DNA from: a virus
DNA: 21,279 nucleotides
Reading direction: 5' to 3' (one strand)
Virus record (IMG/VR): IMGVR_UViG_3300027972_000062
Coordinates: 1 to 21,279 of that record
In this document: positions 6,183 to 12,226 of the stretch, one piece after another
Layout of the letters: each line of letters begins with the position of its first letter
Position numbering within the stretch: the stretch's first letter is position 1
Made by a program: the position numbers and the translations under genes
The notes under the pieces: generated by a model
What the model was told of the DNA's origin: nothing
Databases searched by the model: none
What the model saw: the letters and a program-made list of their open reading frames with translations, nothing else

Positions 6183-6331
6183 TCCGCATCGTATCGTTTC
6201 GTATCCTCGCTGTCAACAGGGCGGCGCTTCCGCTCACGGATGGAGAACCGTAGCCGCTCGCTCTGTTGCAGCGTGTCGGCGTCCTTGCCTTGGTAGCGGC
6301 CCTTGTCGCCCCACGTCGCCATGCCGTTCAT
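6110..6331 (-). CDS. Doubtful 73-codon hypothetical protein
   Basis: The frame begins at ATG 6331, overlapping the TGA of the upstream gene (ATGA), with GAGGT 4 bases ahead. The product starts MNGMATWGDKGRYQGKDADT and is polar and charged, with RFSIRERKRRPVDSEDTKRY in the middle and a Ser/Thr-rich end. No motif is recognised. A good promoter (6189-6217) and a structured leader lie inside it, which weakens the case for a real gene. Only the first half may be meaningful. Confidence 0.4.
   Translation of the reverse strand: MNGMATWGDKGRYQGKDADTLQQSERLRFSIRERKRRPVDSEDTKRYDAEDGCGASEPGKAIRLTSDSRSTGP
6189..6217 (-). promoter_or_regulatory. Sigma-70-type promoter, TTGACA-17-TACGAT
   Basis: On the minus strand TTGACA (6217-6212) is separated by 17 bases from TACGAT (6194-6189). 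The -35 is perfect and the -10 matches four of six positions. It would drive the structured leader and the genes from 6029 leftwards. Confidence 0.5.
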
Positions 6332-6642
6332 GCGGACCTCGCAGCGTAGAGCTTCATTGGGACACCATCGCAGGGGACGAGTTGCGCCATCAAGCGCGCC
6401 CGCTCTCCCGCGTCAGTGATGACCTCGATCTCATGCAGGACCGAGAATGTATCGCCATCTTGCAATGCTATGTTTGTCGGTACGTTTCCTAGCAGATCAC
6501 CGCCGTCGTATAGGTTGAATGAGTGAATATGCACCGTCCCCCCACTGGCGATGAACAAGCTAGGAAGCGGATCAATCGAGGGCCAGATCAGCCGCGCTAG
6601 TCGAACGCGGGCTCTAACTATCTTCCATTTGAGTTGGCGCAT
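6328..6642 (-). CDS. Hypothetical 104-residue protein
   Basis: The product begins MRQLKWKIVRARVRLARLIW and continues SLFIASGGTVHIHSFNLYDG, QDGDTFSVLHEIEVITDAGE and RLMAQLVPCDGVPMKLYAAR. After a basic amphipathic N-terminal helix the rest reads as a beta sandwich-like string of strands. No family is recognised. The start is ATG 6642 with GGGAGG 7 bases upstream, inside the end of the SEC-C gene (29-base overlap); the frame is open further upstream but without a ribosome site. Confidence 0.6.
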   Translation of the reverse strand: MRQLKWKIVRARVRLARLIWPSIDPLPSLFIASGGTVHIHSFNLYDGGDLLGNVPTNIALQDGDTFSVLHEIEVITDAGERARLMAQLVPCDGVPMKLYAARSA

Positions 6643-6859
6643 TCCGTTGCCTCCCATGGCAGTTCTTGAACTTCTTCCCCGAGCCGCAAACGCACGGCGC
6701 ATTGCGTCCCGGCTTCTTTATGTGGACCGGCTCATTGCCGCTTGGACGCCACAGCGTGCGCTTGCCGACCTCGCTTTCGAGGTAGCGTTTTAGCCGCTTG
6801 TGCGTCTTCGTCCCTGTCCGTGTCGCGTCCCCGCGCTGGTTCGACCGTTCGCCGCTCAT
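6614..6859 (-). CDS. SEC-C motif protein
   Basis: The 81-residue product has a basic N-terminal region (MSGERSNQRGDATRTGTKTH ... KRLKRYLESEVGKR) and a classic SEC-C zinc motif, GRNAPCVCGSGKKFKNCHG. The motif (C-x-C-x8-C-H) is named for the C-terminus of SecA, where it binds zinc and helps contact SecB. Phages often carry it as a stand-alone domain of unknown role. The start is ATG 6859, overlapping the upstream TGA, with AGGAG 5 bases ahead. Confidence 0.85.
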   Translation of the reverse strand: MSGERSNQRGDATRTGTKTHKRLKRYLESEVGKRTLWRPSGNEPVHIKKPGRNAPCVCGSGKKFKNCHGRQRNAPTQMEDS

Positions 6860-7266
6860 GGCTTCTCCTGCGTCATTGCGAGGACGAACGCGCGGGTGAT
6901 GGCACGTGGCGCGGCAGTCCCACCGCTATCTAGATCGTCGTTCTCATCAACTGTACACCACGTAGAGAATGGAGAGACGTGATCCTCCGCCGACTGGTAC
7001 GCATGTACGGCGACATCATGCCCCGCTTCAACCATCCTATCGACCAACCCCCACGCCGCCGCGATGTCGCGCGGGTAGTCGGGGACAAGGCGCAGCGCAT
7101 CCAGGGCCACGGCGACTGTGCTCTCTGCCGCGATACACCCGCCCTCATCCGGCATGCCCATGAACCGACGACCGTTTGCATTTTTGAACCATCTGAAACC
7201 AAGGATCTCCGCCGCCCTGACGCGCAGCTCCTCGTCCGACAGCGCCATCACCGTTTCTCTGTCCAT
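6856..7266 (-). CDS. Phage ABA-sandwich-type protein, copy 1
   Basis: The 136-residue product has LSDEELRVRAAEILGFRW, a loop, VPDYPRDIAAAWGLVDRMVE and a final PRAITRAFVLAMTQEKP. This order (an N-terminal LSD-E-L-x3-A helix, a Y-x-D-I-x-A-A-W helix, a strand pair, then AP-x-A-I-x-x-A at the end) is that of the phage ABA sandwich domain family, common in accessory regions and of unknown function. A shorter relative is at 11074-11448. The start at ATG 7266 follows GGAGG; an in-frame ATG at the MALSDEE position is a possible alternative. A promoter lies at 7284-7312. Confidence 0.8.
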   Translation of the reverse strand: MDRETVMALSDEELRVRAAEILGFRWFKNANGRRFMGMPDEGGCIAAESTVAVALDALRLVPDYPRDIAAAWGLVDRMVEAGHDVAVHAYQSAEDHVSPFSTWCTVDENDDLDSGGTAAPRAITRAFVLAMTQEKP

Positions 7267-7283
7267 CGCCTCACCTCCGCCCG

Positions 7284-7312
7284 ACTCTACTCCTTTCCTG
7301 TACGATAGTCAA
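7284..7312 (-). promoter_or_regulatory. Promoter candidate between terminase and the accessory island
   Basis: On the minus strand TTGACT (7312-7307) is 17 bases from TAGAGT (7289-7284). It starts immediately after the terminase stop codon and lies 18 bases before ATG 7266. The + strand 10-mer CTGTACGATA (7298-7307) overlaps it and recurs in the promoter at 11996-12024, suggesting a shared operator. Confidence 0.4.
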
Positions 7313-8605
7313 CTAGTACGGCGTGATGTCTTGCCGGTCGTCGTAGGTCGCGTACTGCGTCTCGGTTGGCAGTTCAAGCAGTAGCTCCGTCGCTGCCCAC
7401 ACGAGCGCGTCGAGTCTATCCGGCGAGTCGTCGTCTCCGGGAACCCATCCCGTTAGCTGATCTTCAAGCTCAGGGAACTCGCCGCAGTGGATGCCTAGCC
7501 CTTGCTCGTACAGCGCGGACACTGGCTCGGCGCGGACGGCCTTCCCTCTCGATGCATGAACGTCCTTGTAGCTGACAAGGCGATCGTGCTGCCGGATGTT
7601 GGTCGCAACGAGGTCGCCGCCGTTGTTCACTTCCCCGATGATCCGATCCGCGCCCCATCGTCGGTAGGCATCTACCGCTGCCCATCCCCACTCGTGCGGC
7701 GTGTAGCGCCCGGACACGTCTTCAAGCACGTAGAGCCGGTTGCCGAGCTTACCCGCGACCACGATCCCTGTCTCGTCTGACTTCTTCGACTTCGTCACGG
7801 CGGGGTCGACGGCGACCACGATGCGCTCCAGGTCAGGCGGCGCTTCCCCGCGCCTGATCCAGTCAGCCTTCCACAGCGCCCCTTCCGTGTCCGTGCCCCA
7901 CAGTCCGAGCAGGAACCGGTCACGCTTCCGCTTCGATAGGCGACCGAGCACCGTCTCGATGTAGCCAGGCGGAAGGTTCGCCCGGTTATCTTCCGGGTTC
8001 ATTAGTAGGCTGGCGTAGTCGGACGGATCGGCAAGCGGCCCGCCGTCGTCTGGGCTGACGTGGTCTATCCACAGCTTGTGTGTCCAGTGCTTCGCGCGTG
8101 GCGGGTTCTCATCGTAGTACGCTTTGAGCGTGAGCCCGGAGTTCTCGGCAAGCCGTGTCCGCGCTGTCTCGACCGCGTCATAGGTGAGCTGGCTGCACTC
8201 GTTGAAGAAGATCGTCGAGTACTCGTGCCCGAGGATCTTCTCGACGCGCTCCTTGTCGTCAAGCCCGCCGATCCAAATCTCCGAGCCGTTGTGCGGGAAC
8301 TCAAGCACGTAGTCGGTCTTGTTCCAGTTGACCTCAAGGTCAGGAGCAATGAGGGCGAGCACTTTGGGAAGCGTGTCCATCCAGATCGAGGTCTTGACGT
8401 GGTTGAAGTGCAATCGGAGGATGAGGTGCCGAGACTTCCGATCAATCGCCCGGCACAGTAAAGCGTAGAGTGCGATAACTGTCTTTCCTGAGCGTGAGCC
8501 GCCATAGAGAAGGACCTGGGACGCCGAGCCGCCTAACAGGGCAATGGCTTCACGCTGGCGGGTAGTCTTAGAGAAGGCTCTTGTCTTCTTGGTCGAAGTG
8601 GACAT
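7313..8605 (-). CDS. terL: Terminase large subunit (packaging ATPase/nuclease)
   Basis: The 430-residue product powers DNA translocation into the procapsid and cuts the concatemer. Walker A is GGSRSGKT (residues 35-42) and Walker B is TIFFNE (131-136). The RNase H-like nuclease half follows, with VAVDPAV (Asp 267), DETG, IGEVNNGG (Glu 325) and DRLDALVWAATELL near the C-terminus, which supply the metal-binding acidic residues. The length is usual for the family. The start is ATG 8605, overlapping the small-subunit gene by 38 bases with no clear ribosome site, so coupling is likely. It is unusual that an accessory island, not the portal gene, follows. Confidence 0.95.
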   Translation of the reverse strand: MSTSTKKTRAFSKTTRQREAIALLGGSASQVLLYGGSRSGKTVIALYALLCRAIDRKSRHLILRLHFNHVKTSIWMDTLPKVLALIAPDLEVNWNKTDYVLEFPHNGSEIWIGGLDDKERVEKILGHEYSTIFFNECSQLTYDAVETARTRLAENSGLTLKAYYDENPPRAKHWTHKLWIDHVSPDDGGPLADPSDYASLLMNPEDNRANLPPGYIETVLGRLSKRKRDRFLLGLWGTDTEGALWKADWIRRGEAPPDLERIVVAVDPAVTKSKKSDETGIVVAGKLGNRLYVLEDVSGRYTPHEWGWAAVDAYRRWGADRIIGEVNNGGDLVATNIRQHDRLVSYKDVHASRGKAVRAEPVSALYEQGLGIHCGEFPELEDQLTGWVPGDDDSPDRLDALVWAATELLLELPTETQYATYDDRQDITPY

Positions 8606-8945
8606 TGACCGCGCCCGAATGCTCGATCTGCTGTTTGTCCGTCCAGCCGAAGTTCTTCAGCGCGAAGATTTCAGGTGCTCCGCCCTTCCCCCCACGTAGA
8701 GCAAGCTCGTATGAGTTCTCGATTCTGAGCTTCGCCGTTTTTAGTGCGTCGTGAAACTCAGAGCTGTAGCCCTCATAGTTTATGAGATCCTGCCGTGAGG
8801 TGAACCCCAGGGCGATAGCCAGTCCCGTGACGGTTAGCCTATCGGATAGCGTTACGTCGAAATAAGTCTCGATCGTCTCTTGCATCTCGGCGACGGACTT
8901 GAACTTTCGTGGCCTACCGCCTGGGTGTTTCTTAGGTTCGGGCAT
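8568..8945 (-). CDS. terS: Terminase small subunit
   Basis: The 125-residue product starts MPEPKKHPGGRPRKFKSVAE, the frequent GGRPRKF-type lead of phage small terminases. A helix-turn-helix-like section follows (LTVTGLAIALGFTSRQDLIN), then helices (FHDALKTAKLRIENSYELAL) and the typical RGGKGGAPEIFALKNFGW. It should recognise the packaging site and hand DNA to the large subunit. The start is ATG 8945 with AGGTGA upstream. The 96 bases ahead of it (8946-9041) carry only a weak CCCG/CGGG hairpin. Confidence 0.92.
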   Translation of the reverse strand: MPEPKKHPGGRPRKFKSVAEMQETIETYFDVTLSDRLTVTGLAIALGFTSRQDLINYEGYSSEFHDALKTAKLRIENSYELALRGGKGGAPEIFALKNFGWTDKQQIEHSGAVNVHFDQEDKSLL

Positions 8946-9041
8946 AGTTCACCTATCGGATTGTTCTCCTCGCCTTACCAGACCTCGCCCCGACATGCCG
9001 GGACTTACCTAGCCCAAGCGTGTTGGACGTAGAAGATTGTA

Positions 9042-9539
9042 TCACACCGTCTCCTTCCCCGCGATGGCGGCGGCGAGCCAACAGTCGGGCGCGTGGCCGT
9101 CGCCAAGGCCCTGCGTCGTCATGCACGCTGGACAACACGGAACCTGTAGCGTTTCGTCCCATCCCGCCCACTCGATCTCTCTGAGCCCTTCCAGTGGGAC
9201 GAGGCGCATGGACGAGGGCGGGACGGAGGAGAGGGCTTCCGCCGCGTCCTTTGCTGCCAGGTCCGGGCGTTTCAGTTCTAGGTGCTCAAGAACGTAATGC
9301 AGCGCCTCTCTGAGCGCAGCGATCTGCCGGGCCTGGGCCTGAATCGTCGCGTAGGCTTCCTCCATCGTTGCCTGGCCTGCGATGGCATTGCGCCGACGCT
9401 CTGCATGTAGCTGTTCGTTCTCGGCGCGGAGGGCGGCGAGTTCGGTGCGGGCTGGACCAATGACTTCATACTGTAACTTGCTGTCTTTCCCGCGATCGTG
9501 GTCAAGATGGTCGATCGCAGATTGGATCGCGTCGGTCAC
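9042..9539 (-). CDS. Coiled-coil accessory protein with C-terminal Cys/His motif
   Basis: The 165-residue product starts MTDAIQSAIDHLDHDRGKDS and has a long coiled coil (RTELAALRAENEQLHAERRR ... ARQIAALREAL). It ends with CCPACMTTQGLGDGHAPDCW, a zinc-like cluster seen at the C-terminus of many phage accessory proteins. The start is GTG 9539, overlapping the upstream TGA (GTGA), with AAGGAGG upstream. Its first 45 residues resemble those of the next gene (9536-9796), and the junction DNA is duplicated, so the two are paralogues. Confidence 0.75.
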   Translation of the reverse strand: MTDAIQSAIDHLDHDRGKDSKLQYEVIGPARTELAALRAENEQLHAERRRNAIAGQATMEEAYATIQAQARQIAALREALHYVLEHLELKRPDLAAKDAAEALSSVPPSSMRLVPLEGLREIEWAGWDETLQVPCCPACMTTQGLGDGHAPDCWLAAAIAGKETV

Positions 9540-9796
9540 GTCTCCTCCTTCAGGGCGGCCTCAAATGCTGGGATCTCGCAGTCTTCGCACCGTTCCGGGT
9601 GCTTCCCCGTCTTGTTGCTGGAGCACGCCGCGCATCCGCATGTGTCGATGTAGTCCGAGATCACCGTCTCCAACGTCACAACGCGAGCGCGTAGAGCGGC
9701 GAGTTCGGCTGCCGCTGACGCCTTCACGGCGTGGTTGTCAACGCTGCGGTGATCCACTAGAGCGATGGCCTTCTCGATCCAGCCGGTATCGGTCAC
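9536..9796 (-). CDS. Cys-rich coiled-coil accessory protein
   Basis: The 86-residue product starts MTDTGWIEKAIALVDHRSVD and has a short coiled coil (SAAAELAALRARVVTLETVI). A cysteine cluster follows (YIDTCGCAACSSNKTGKH ... PERCEDCEIPAFEAALKEET) that could hold one or two zinc ions. The start is GTG 9796 with the same AAGGAGGAGAC leader as the neighbouring gene, overlapping the upstream TGA. Both this gene and the one upstream end in ALKEET, evidence of tandem duplication. Function is unknown. Confidence 0.7.
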   Translation of the reverse strand: MTDTGWIEKAIALVDHRSVDNHAVKASAAAELAALRARVVTLETVISDYIDTCGCAACSSNKTGKHPERCEDCEIPAFEAALKEET

Positions 9797-10182
9797 GTCT
9801 CCTCCTTCAGGGCTGAGTTTCCGTACAGCGATTCCTCCGCAGCTTGCACGCACAGATCGAGCGCCGGATCGTTGCCGCGTGTGCGCTGGAGCGCCTTCCA
9901 TGCGTCGAGCAATCCGATGAGCGCTGTTGCCAGCCGGTCCTCGCGCGGGCGGTTATTCCAGGCGTGCGTGTATGCGCCCTCCGACTTGTCTAGCGTCTCC
10001 ATGCACTTCTCTATGGGGGTATCGCCCTGGAAGAAGAGTGACAGGTGCGAGCGGTCTATCGCCCCGCATGAGTGTTCGATGGAGAAGATGAACATCCTAT
10101 CCCCACCGCTCACTTCTGTCACTTCCTTCTTCGCAACTACCATCTCCCCACAGAACGGGCAGGGCTTGATCTTCTCACTCAT
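9793..10182 (-). CDS. Lar-like zinc-ribbon protein
   Basis: The 129-residue product starts MSEKIKPCPFCGEMVVAKKE. The first knuckle is K-P-C-P-F-C-G, a later HSCGAID supplies a further Cys, and AYTHAWNNRPRED carries the W-N-x-R that closes Lar-type domains. The rest is helical (LATALIGLLDAWKALQRTRG). Lar of the Rac prophage relieves host restriction, and many phage proteins share the fold without proof of that role. The start is ATG 10182 with GGAGG 6 bases upstream, overlapping the previous gene by 8 bases. Confidence 0.8.
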   Translation of the reverse strand: MSEKIKPCPFCGEMVVAKKEVTEVSGGDRMFIFSIEHSCGAIDRSHLSLFFQGDTPIEKCMETLDKSEGAYTHAWNNRPREDRLATALIGLLDAWKALQRTRGNDPALDLCVQAAEESLYGNSALKEET

Positions 10183-10456
10183 GGGCTTCCTCCTTCGCGG
10201 CACGGATCGCCCTTGCGCAACAACCAGCATCCTCTCCTGATGCACGTTCATATAGGCGCGTGTCTGCCGCATCTTCCGCGCAGACTCTATGAACGATCAG
10301 ATCGCAGATCCTCGCAGCCTCTTCGAGCGCGTCGCGGCGGGCGTCGCCGTACTCGCGGCGCAGGATGGATACGACAGCAGCCCTTTCGCATCGTTCCACA
10401 GGAGTTCCGACGAGTTCTTTGGCGATCTCCTCTGCTACCCGCTCGTGGTTAGGCAT
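10175..10456 (-). CDS. Small helical phage protein (DALEEAARICD type)
   Basis: The 93-residue product starts MPNHERVAEEIAKELVGTPV and contains RRDALEEAARICDLIVHRVC and GCCARAIRAAKEEAHE. The phrase D-A-L-E-E-A-A-R-I-C followed by a loop and C-A-x-A-I-R-A marks a frequent small phage accessory family whose function is unknown. It has five cysteines, but their spacing does not form an obvious zinc site. The start is ATG 10456, overlapping the upstream TAA region, with GAGGAG 10 bases ahead. Confidence 0.7.
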   Translation of the reverse strand: MPNHERVAEEIAKELVGTPVERCERAAVVSILRREYGDARRDALEEAARICDLIVHRVCAEDAADTRLYERASGEDAGCCARAIRAAKEEAHE

Positions 10457-10589
10457 CGCGTTCACGCTCCTCATAGTCCTGTGCGCAACGCGGACAGTAT
10501 CGGTGCCCTCCAACGTAGACGGTCGTCGGCCCGATCTTCTCTCCGCATCGCTCGCAGTAGACGGTTGCGGCGGTTGTCTCGTCAGGCAT
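10449..10589 (-). CDS. 46-residue zinc-ribbon protein
   Basis: The product starts MPDETTAATVYCERCGEKIG, continues PTTVYVGGHRYCPRCAQDYE and ends ERERDA. Two C-x2-C knuckles (YCERCG and YCPRCA) are separated by 17 residues, a complete four-cysteine zinc ribbon. The start is ATG 10589 with AAGGAGG upstream; an open frame back to 10706 lacks a ribosome site and is low-complexity arginine-rich. A nucleic-acid or protein-binding role is likely, but no partner is indicated. Confidence 0.7.
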   Translation of the reverse strand: MPDETTAATVYCERCGEKIGPTTVYVGGHRYCPRCAQDYEERERDA

Positions 10590-10794
10590 CGGGGGCCTCC
10601 TTGACGGCCTCGGCCTTGTTGGGCCGACACCACGAACGCCAGGACGCGAGACTGACTCGTTTGTCGAGCGCCTGATCTTCCTCTTCAATGATGAACCAGA
10701 CATCATTCCCGTCGAGCATCAAGACATATCGTGTTCGTCCATTCATTCTCACCCTATCTCCCGGCTGCGGGTCGAGACGTGGGTCACGCGGCAT
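10582..10794 (-). CDS. Small conserved phage protein (DPRxDPxPGDRVR type)
   Basis: The 70-residue product starts MPRDPRLDPQPGDRVRMNGR and continues TRYVLMLDGNDVWFIIEEED, then KRVSLASWRSWCRPNKAEAV. The first segment gives a strand-turn-strand, and VSLASWRSW is the conserved helix. Proteins of this plan (PxPGDxL at the start, S-L-x-x-W-R-x-W at the end) are common in phage accessory clusters and have no known function. The start is ATG 10794 with GGAGGA upstream. Confidence 0.75.
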   Translation of the reverse strand: MPRDPRLDPQPGDRVRMNGRTRYVLMLDGNDVWFIIEEEDQALDKRVSLASWRSWCRPNKAEAVKEAPDA

Positions 10795-11077
10795 GGTCCT
10801 CCTCCCCGAGCAGGGCGAGAGATTCCGCCGCTCTCTTCCACATAGCGTCCTCGTTTGCGCAAGTCTGCGTGTCCTTCGTCCAACTCACGATCTCGTGCAG
10901 CGCCTCTCTCGCCTTCGCTGCGGCCTCGTGATCGGCGTCCCACGCGGCCCACGAACCGTTTATCGTGTCGGCAAACGGTCCCGATCGGCCGCACATGCAG
11001 ACAACGCGGTACATCGCTCTCCCCTCACGGATCACTCCTGTTGGTCGGCATCCGCACTTGCACGGCTTGTGATTCAC
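10784..11077 (-). CDS. Lar-like zinc-ribbon protein, second copy
   Basis: The 97-residue product starts MNHKPCKCGCRPTGVIREGR, then AMYRVVCMCGRSGPFADTIN and GSWAAWDADHEAAAKAREAL. K-P-C-x-C-G-C with a second V-C-M-C-G-x-S-G-P knuckle and a final W-A-A-W-D matches the Lar-type fold. The start is GTG 11077 because GGGAGG lies 4 bases upstream and the GTG overlaps the TGA of the preceding gene; an ATG at 11092 lies before that ribosome site. It is distant from the Lar-like gene at 9793-10182, so the pair is ancient or independently acquired. Confidence 0.75.
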   Translation of the reverse strand: MNHKPCKCGCRPTGVIREGRAMYRVVCMCGRSGPFADTINGSWAAWDADHEAAAKAREALHEIVSWTKDTQTCANEDAMWKRAAESLALLGEEDHAA

Positions 11078-11448
11078 GATGCCTCCCGACATGCTTTACA
11101 ACACGCCCAGGCGACGAGAGACGGGGCGGCGCGAAGGATCTTCATTCCACATGCGGTGCATCCAGGCGGGGCCGGGATCTCATCGTACAGGTAGTCCGTG
11201 AACTCGCCTTCTAGCCCTCTTCGCGCGACCTCCTCGACGAGCATCGCGGTCGCGTTCCGGTCGGTCGTCGGAGAGAAGCGCTGGCTGGTACAAACGAACT
11301 TCCCATCCGCGCCAAGCCAATCGAGCGTTGTGCGTGTGTGTCCCTTGTCATGCCACACAGCGTTCTCTGCCGTCCACCGCATCACGATCTCGGCGCACTC
11401 GGCGTCGTTCACGCTCGAAGGACGCGCACGAAACTCAGCGTAGGTCAC
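11074..11448 (-). CDS. ABA-sandwich-type phage protein with a cysteine tail, copy 2
   Basis: The 124-residue product starts MTYAEFRARPSSVNDAECAE and has WTAENAVWHDKGHTRTTLDW, RFSPTTDRNATAMLVEEVAR and a cysteine-rich end (GCTACGMKILRAAP ... AWACCKACREAS). The centre resembles the F-S-P-x-T-D-x-x-A-A helix of the phage ABA sandwich family, as at 6856-7266. The four-cysteine tail is an addition not present in that copy. The start is GTG 11448 with AAGGAGG upstream, overlapping the upstream TGA. Function is unknown. Confidence 0.7.
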   Translation of the reverse strand: MTYAEFRARPSSVNDAECAEIVMRWTAENAVWHDKGHTRTTLDWLGADGKFVCTSQRFSPTTDRNATAMLVEEVARRGLEGEFTDYLYDEIPAPPGCTACGMKILRAAPSLVAWACCKACREAS

Positions 11449-11642
11449 TGCGTTACCTCCTTAGCCTCGGAGAGCCAGGCGAGCAACTCGGTGACGGAGC
11501 AACCGCGAAGTTGCCCGTCCGCCCGCCTATACCAACAGCCACTCCCGTGCCATCGGCTGATTGTCCTCCTGGCTCCTTGTCTCTCAAACGTCCTCCCGAC
11601 GAGCGACTCCAGGGGGCCAAACTTCATCTCAGCGTAGGTCAT
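11445..11642 (-). CDS. Small basic hypothetical phage protein
   Basis: The 65-residue product starts MTYAEMKFGPLESLVGRTFE and continues RQGARRTISRWHGSGCWYRR, then GQLRGCSVTELLAWLSEAKE. The plan of a short strand pair around R-x-I-x-R followed by a terminal helix with E-L-L-A-W-L is seen in small phage accessory proteins. It shares its MTYAE opening and the DNA around its start codon with the next gene downstream (11074-11448), a local duplication. The start is ATG 11642, overlapping the upstream TGA, with GGGAGG in front. Confidence 0.7.
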   Translation of the reverse strand: MTYAEMKFGPLESLVGRTFERQGARRTISRWHGSGCWYRRADGQLRGCSVTELLAWLSEAKEVTQ

Positions 11643-11938
11643 CGGCGGGCCTCCCGCTCGGCAAGCATCGCATCGGCTTGGTCGTATCGGAGCTTGGCCA
11701 TTGCGCGGTGGCTCATAGCCAAGAGCGCGAGCCAGTCATCCTCGCGTGGCGTGTTCGTCTCTCCGACGTACTCCGCCATCGTCTCGATGTCTGGAAACTT
11801 CGTATCTCCAACTGTTGCCTGCCCCGCGAACCAGTCGCGGAGAGACATGCCAGGCAACCAGTCAGAACTAAGCAGTCTGCCATCTTCTGTGAAGTGGGCT
11901 CTGCTAATCGGGAATGCCGCTCCTCCGTCATTGTCCAT
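11639..11938 (-). CDS. Phage protein of the GMxLRDWFAGQA family, copy 2
   Basis: The 99-residue product starts MDNDGGAAFPISRAHFTEDG, contains PGMSLRDWFAGQATVGD and ends YDQADAMLAEREARR. It is the longer relative of the protein at 3922-4134, with the same opening, central LRDWFAGQA and ADAML end. A 30-base stretch over the central motif (11815-11844) is identical to 4026-4055. The start is ATG 11938 with GGGAGG upstream, supplied by the tiny leader frame before it. It is the first full gene after the promoter at 11996-12024. Confidence 0.8.
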   Translation of the reverse strand: MDNDGGAAFPISRAHFTEDGRLLSSDWLPGMSLRDWFAGQATVGDTKFPDIETMAEYVGETNTPREDDWLALLAMSHRAMAKLRYDQADAMLAEREARR

Positions 11939-11983
11939 CTACTCCACCTCCCACTTGAGCGCCTCCAGATTGTTCATGCTCAT
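11939..11983 (-). CDS. Possible 14-codon leader peptide
   Basis: ATG 11983 follows AGGTG and opens MSMNNLEALKWEVE, ending at TAG 11941-11939, one base before the next ATG. Its last codons contain the GGGAGG ribosome site of the gene at 11639-11938, so its translation could couple to that gene. It is too short to be certain. Confidence 0.3.
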   Translation of the reverse strand: MSMNNLEALKWEVE

Positions 11984-11995
11984 CACCTATCCCGT

Positions 11996-12024
11996 ATCGT
12001 ACAGTATCATCTCCCGGATATCAA
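11996..12024 (-). promoter_or_regulatory. Promoter candidate, TTGATA-17-TACGAT
   Basis: On the minus strand TTGATA (12024-12019) is 17 bases from TACGAT (12001-11996). It starts inside the stop codon region of the upstream gene and would drive the accessory train from 11938 leftwards. The -10 is the same hexamer as at 6189-6194. The 10-mer CTGTACGATA (minus strand, 12004-11995) overlaps the -10 and recurs at 7298-7307. Confidence 0.5.
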
Positions 12025-12191
12025 GAGGTTAGTCCGTTCTTCCTCGCCCACTCGTCTTCGGCCCACATGCCGAGAAGGCTGAGGGCGCAGCACTCGTCCT
12101 GGAGAAGTTGGCAGTCCTCTCGGCACCACGTCTTCGTCAACGGACAGAATCCGAGGGCTTCCCGTTCCTGGGTCTTGTCGTTCTCGTCCAC
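12021..12191 (-). CDS. Cys-rich small protein, copy 2
   Basis: The product starts MDENDKTQEREALGFCPLTK and continues TWCREDCQLLQDECCALSLL, then GMWAEDEWARKNGLTS. The cysteine pattern C-P-L-T-x3-C-x-E-x-C with further Cys residues repeats that of the 40-residue protein at 4532-4654, so the two form one family and probably bind a metal. The start is set at GTG 12191, with GGAGG 5 bases ahead; an ATG at 12203 contains that same site and lacks its own. It is the first gene left of the GTAAC repeat array. Function is unknown. Confidence 0.7.
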   Translation of the reverse strand: MDENDKTQEREALGFCPLTKTWCREDCQLLQDECCALSLLGMWAEDEWARKNGLTS

Positions 12192-12226
12192 GGCGACCTC
12201 CATAGATATAGCTCTACACGTATACC

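Noticed and set aside
2937-9017. 12-base word TTGGGCTAGGTA present at 2937 (plus) and 9017 (minus) as possible packaging or attachment sites
   Set aside because: Shared 12-mers are expected by chance in a window of this size and neither site has other supporting structure.
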